From an uncultured Bacilli bacterium (lineage in GTDB: Bacteria; Bacillota_I; Bacilli_A; RF39; UBA660): a stretch of 5,532 nt of DNA. This document shows, piece by piece, positions 4,512 to 5,532 of the stretch (the stretch's first letter is position 1; each line of letters opens with the position of its first letter). Where the stretch lies: positions 1-5,532 of the forward strand of contig CAKOMI010000053.1 in NCBI GenBank assembly GCA_934096605.1, given 5' to 3'. The translations under genes were made by a program, and so were the position numbers. The notes under the pieces are model-generated. The model was not told where the DNA came from and made no database searches. It worked only from the letters and a program-made list of their open reading frames with translations.

Positions 4512-5343
4512 CTTTGAATAAAATTCTGTATAAAGGACCATCTTTCATGTATAAAGCAATAGTTTTATTTTGATAAGTTAAAAGTAAGTATAAAGAATCA
4601 CTCTTAAGACATAGTTTATTACCATTTAATACTTTTTGGTATTCGGTGTCATTTAAAGAGAAATGTGGATAGTTAAATAAATCATCTAAGGTAAGAAGAC
4701 TCGTATTTTCAGTAATATCACTAATTTTTAAACATTTATCAATAGTAAACTCACCTTGACTCACTCTTCTTAAACTACGCATAGAAGCGTAAGTTTTTAA
4801 AGAGACACCTAAATCTCTAATAAGACTTCTTATATATGTCCCTTTAGAAACAGAAGTTTTGAAAGTTACTCTATTACCATCAATACTAAGTATTTCTAAA
4901 GAATAAATATTGACTATTCGTTTAGGTAAGGTAACGCTTACTCCTTCTCTTGCGTATTCATATAACTTTTTACCATTAATTTTAACAGCTGAATAACTTG
5001 GTACTTCCTGGTTATACTCACGAGGAAAATTTTTAAAAGCTGCGTAGATTTGGTCTTTACTAATATTAACACTTTCTTCTTTTAGGGTCTTACCAGTTAT
5101 ATCTAGCGTATCGGTTAAAAGACCAAGTTGCATCACTGCTATATATTCTTTATTTTTACTAGTTAAGTTATCTACTAATTTAGTATAAGAACCAATGCAA
5201 AGAATTAAGACTCCTGTTGCCATTGGATCAAGTGTTCCTGTATGGCCAATTTTTTTTGTATGAAAGATTTTCCCAACTTGATTTACAATATCCCGACTTG
5301 TAAAACCAGCTGGTTTATCGATTAATAATACACCATTATGCAT
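4504..5343 (-). CDS. truB: tRNA pseudouridine(55) synthase TruB
   Basis: TruB converts U55 in the T loop of tRNAs to pseudouridine. The 279-residue product starts with the typical GVLLIDKPAGFTSRD (residues 4-18). The catalytic motif GHTGTLDPMATG (33-44) has the nucleophile D39, and Y67 in KEYIA matches the stacking tyrosine (Y76 in E. coli). The PSYSAVKINGKKLYEYAREG stretch and KGTYIRSLIRDLG, with its conserved arginine, are present. After about residue 215 there is a short, divergent C-terminal domain, as in Firmicutes TruB, rather than a full PUA domain. ATG 5343-5341 follows GAGGTG about 9 bases upstream. It lies downstream of the rbfA-like 3' end, the usual infB-rbfA-truB order. A terminator and a new promoter (5412-5420) between them suggest truB is also expressed separately. 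ribF, the usual next gene, is absent; a convergent gene follows instead. Confidence 0.97.
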   Translation of the reverse strand: MHNGVLLIDKPAGFTSRDIVNQVGKIFHTKKIGHTGTLDPMATGVLILCIGSYTKLVDNLTSKNKEYIAVMQLGLLTDTLDITGKTLKEESVNISKDQIYAAFKNFPREYNQEVPSYSAVKINGKKLYEYAREGVSVTLPKRIVNIYSLEILSIDGNRVTFKTSVSKGTYIRSLIRDLGVSLKTYASMRSLRRVSQGEFTIDKCLKISDITENTSLLTLDDLFNYPHFSLNDTEYQKVLNGNKLCLKSDSLYLLLTYQNKTIALYMKDGPLYRILFKEK

Positions 5344-5370
5344 AACTTATTACACCTCTTATTTCTCACA

Positions 5371-5389
5371 AAATTGCTATTTGCAATTT
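5371..5389 (-). repeat. Inverted repeat in the truB leader
   Basis: On the - strand AAATTGC (5389-5383) and GCAATTT (5377-5371) form a perfect 7-bp stem with a 5-base loop, between the truB promoter and its ribosome binding site. Only a few T follow, so it is at best a weak attenuator; it may stabilise the leader or be a protein site. Function unknown. Confidence 0.45.
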
Positions 5390-5411
5390 CACTAGTAATT
5401 TTTTCTTTATT

Positions 5412-5420
5412 AGTATAACA
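5412..5420 (-). promoter_or_regulatory. Extended -10 promoter of truB
   Basis: TGTTATACT on the - strand is an extended -10 (TG-n-TATACT, 5 of 6 in the hexamer). No clear -35 lies 17 bases upstream (TATTAG), which an extended -10 can tolerate. The start would be near 5405, giving a leader of about 60 bases that holds the inverted repeat at 5371-5389. Confidence 0.55.
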
Positions 5421-5443
5421 TATTTACTACATTTCTAATACTT

Positions 5444-5472
5444 AAAAAGAATCGAATGTAAGCGAGTTCTTT
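5444..5472 (-). terminator. Probable terminator after the rbfA-like gene
   Basis: On the - strand AAAGAA-C-TCG (5472-5463) pairs with CGATTCTTT (5454-5446), nine pairs with one bulged C and an 8-base loop, ending in TTTTT (5448-5444). It starts 5 bases after the stop codon at 5478. Confidence 0.65.
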
Positions 5473-5477
5473 AATAT

Positions 5478-5532
5478 TTAATTATCTTTTTTATGGATAC
5501 TTTCTATTATATGTTCTATTTTATTACCATAA
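5478..5532 (-). CDS. rbfA: Ribosome-binding factor A, C-terminal end only (partial)
   Basis: The - strand frame from the right edge reads YGNKIEHIIESIHKKDN and then TAA (5480-5478). RbfA proteins of Firmicutes end in a helix of this pattern, for example DYGNRIETLIHELHSEK in B. subtilis as I recall it, and rbfA is the normal upstream neighbour of truB. RbfA is a cold-shock 30S maturation factor that binds 16S rRNA. Only 17 residues are visible, so the call rests on this short match plus gene order. The gene continues past the window. Confidence 0.72.
   Translation of the reverse strand, partial: YGNKIEHIIESIHKKDN

Noticed and set aside
1..5532. Recoding of TGA as tryptophan (Mycoplasma-type code)
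   Set aside because: The tryptophan codons checked in recA, pgsA, rodZ and the CmpB-family gene are TGG, and the reading frames are intact without TGA. All stops being TAA leaves the point formally open.
1..5532. Mobile element, CRISPR array, tRNA genes, phage defence or other new system
   Set aside because: I saw no transposase, spaced repeats, cloverleaf or accessory gene cluster. Apart from the edge region, the genes belong to recognised families, mostly core housekeeping ones.

Overview
The window is AT-rich DNA with the hallmarks of a low-GC Bacillota. These are a type B RNase P RNA, a GpsB, strong Shine-Dalgarno sites, textbook sigma-A-type promoters and U-tract terminators. All eight visible stop codons are TAA, and the tryptophan codons I checked are TGG with no in-frame TGA. 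The standard bacterial code is therefore likely, although TGA usage cannot be judged from stops alone. A compact Bacilli or Erysipelotrichia-like lineage, or a deep branch next to the Mollicutes, fits best; this is inference.

Layout from left to right. Positions 1-188 hold no clear gene, only a terminator-like hairpin (+) and a weak promoter candidate (-). recA (-) has its own promoter and a possible LexA box. pgsA (-) overlaps the 3' end of a short rodZ/ymfM-like gene (-), which starts with TTG. Directly upstream of rodZ is rnpB, the RNase P RNA (-), whose 5' end touches the stop codon of gpsB (-). A ytxH-domain gene (-) lies further right, ending in its own terminator. At 3600-3800 promoters diverge toward ytxH (-) and a CmpB-family membrane protein gene (+). 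That gene converges on truB (-), and the two share one hairpin terminator. At the right edge is the last part of a gene that looks like rbfA (-), the usual neighbour of truB.

Functionally these are housekeeping genes: recombination and SOS (recA), phosphatidylglycerol synthesis (pgsA), cell shape and division (rodZ-like, gpsB), tRNA maturation (rnpB, truB) and ribosome maturation (rbfA). The rodZ-pgsA-recA order is the familiar ymfM-pgsA-cinA-recA block of Firmicutes with cinA missing. The gpsB-rnpB pair is also a known Firmicutes arrangement.

I found no mobile element, CRISPR array, tRNA or new multi-gene system. The unusual points concern compaction: an rnpB promoter inside gpsB, rnpB running into the rodZ ribosome binding site without a terminator, and terminators that contain the stop codons of the genes they end.
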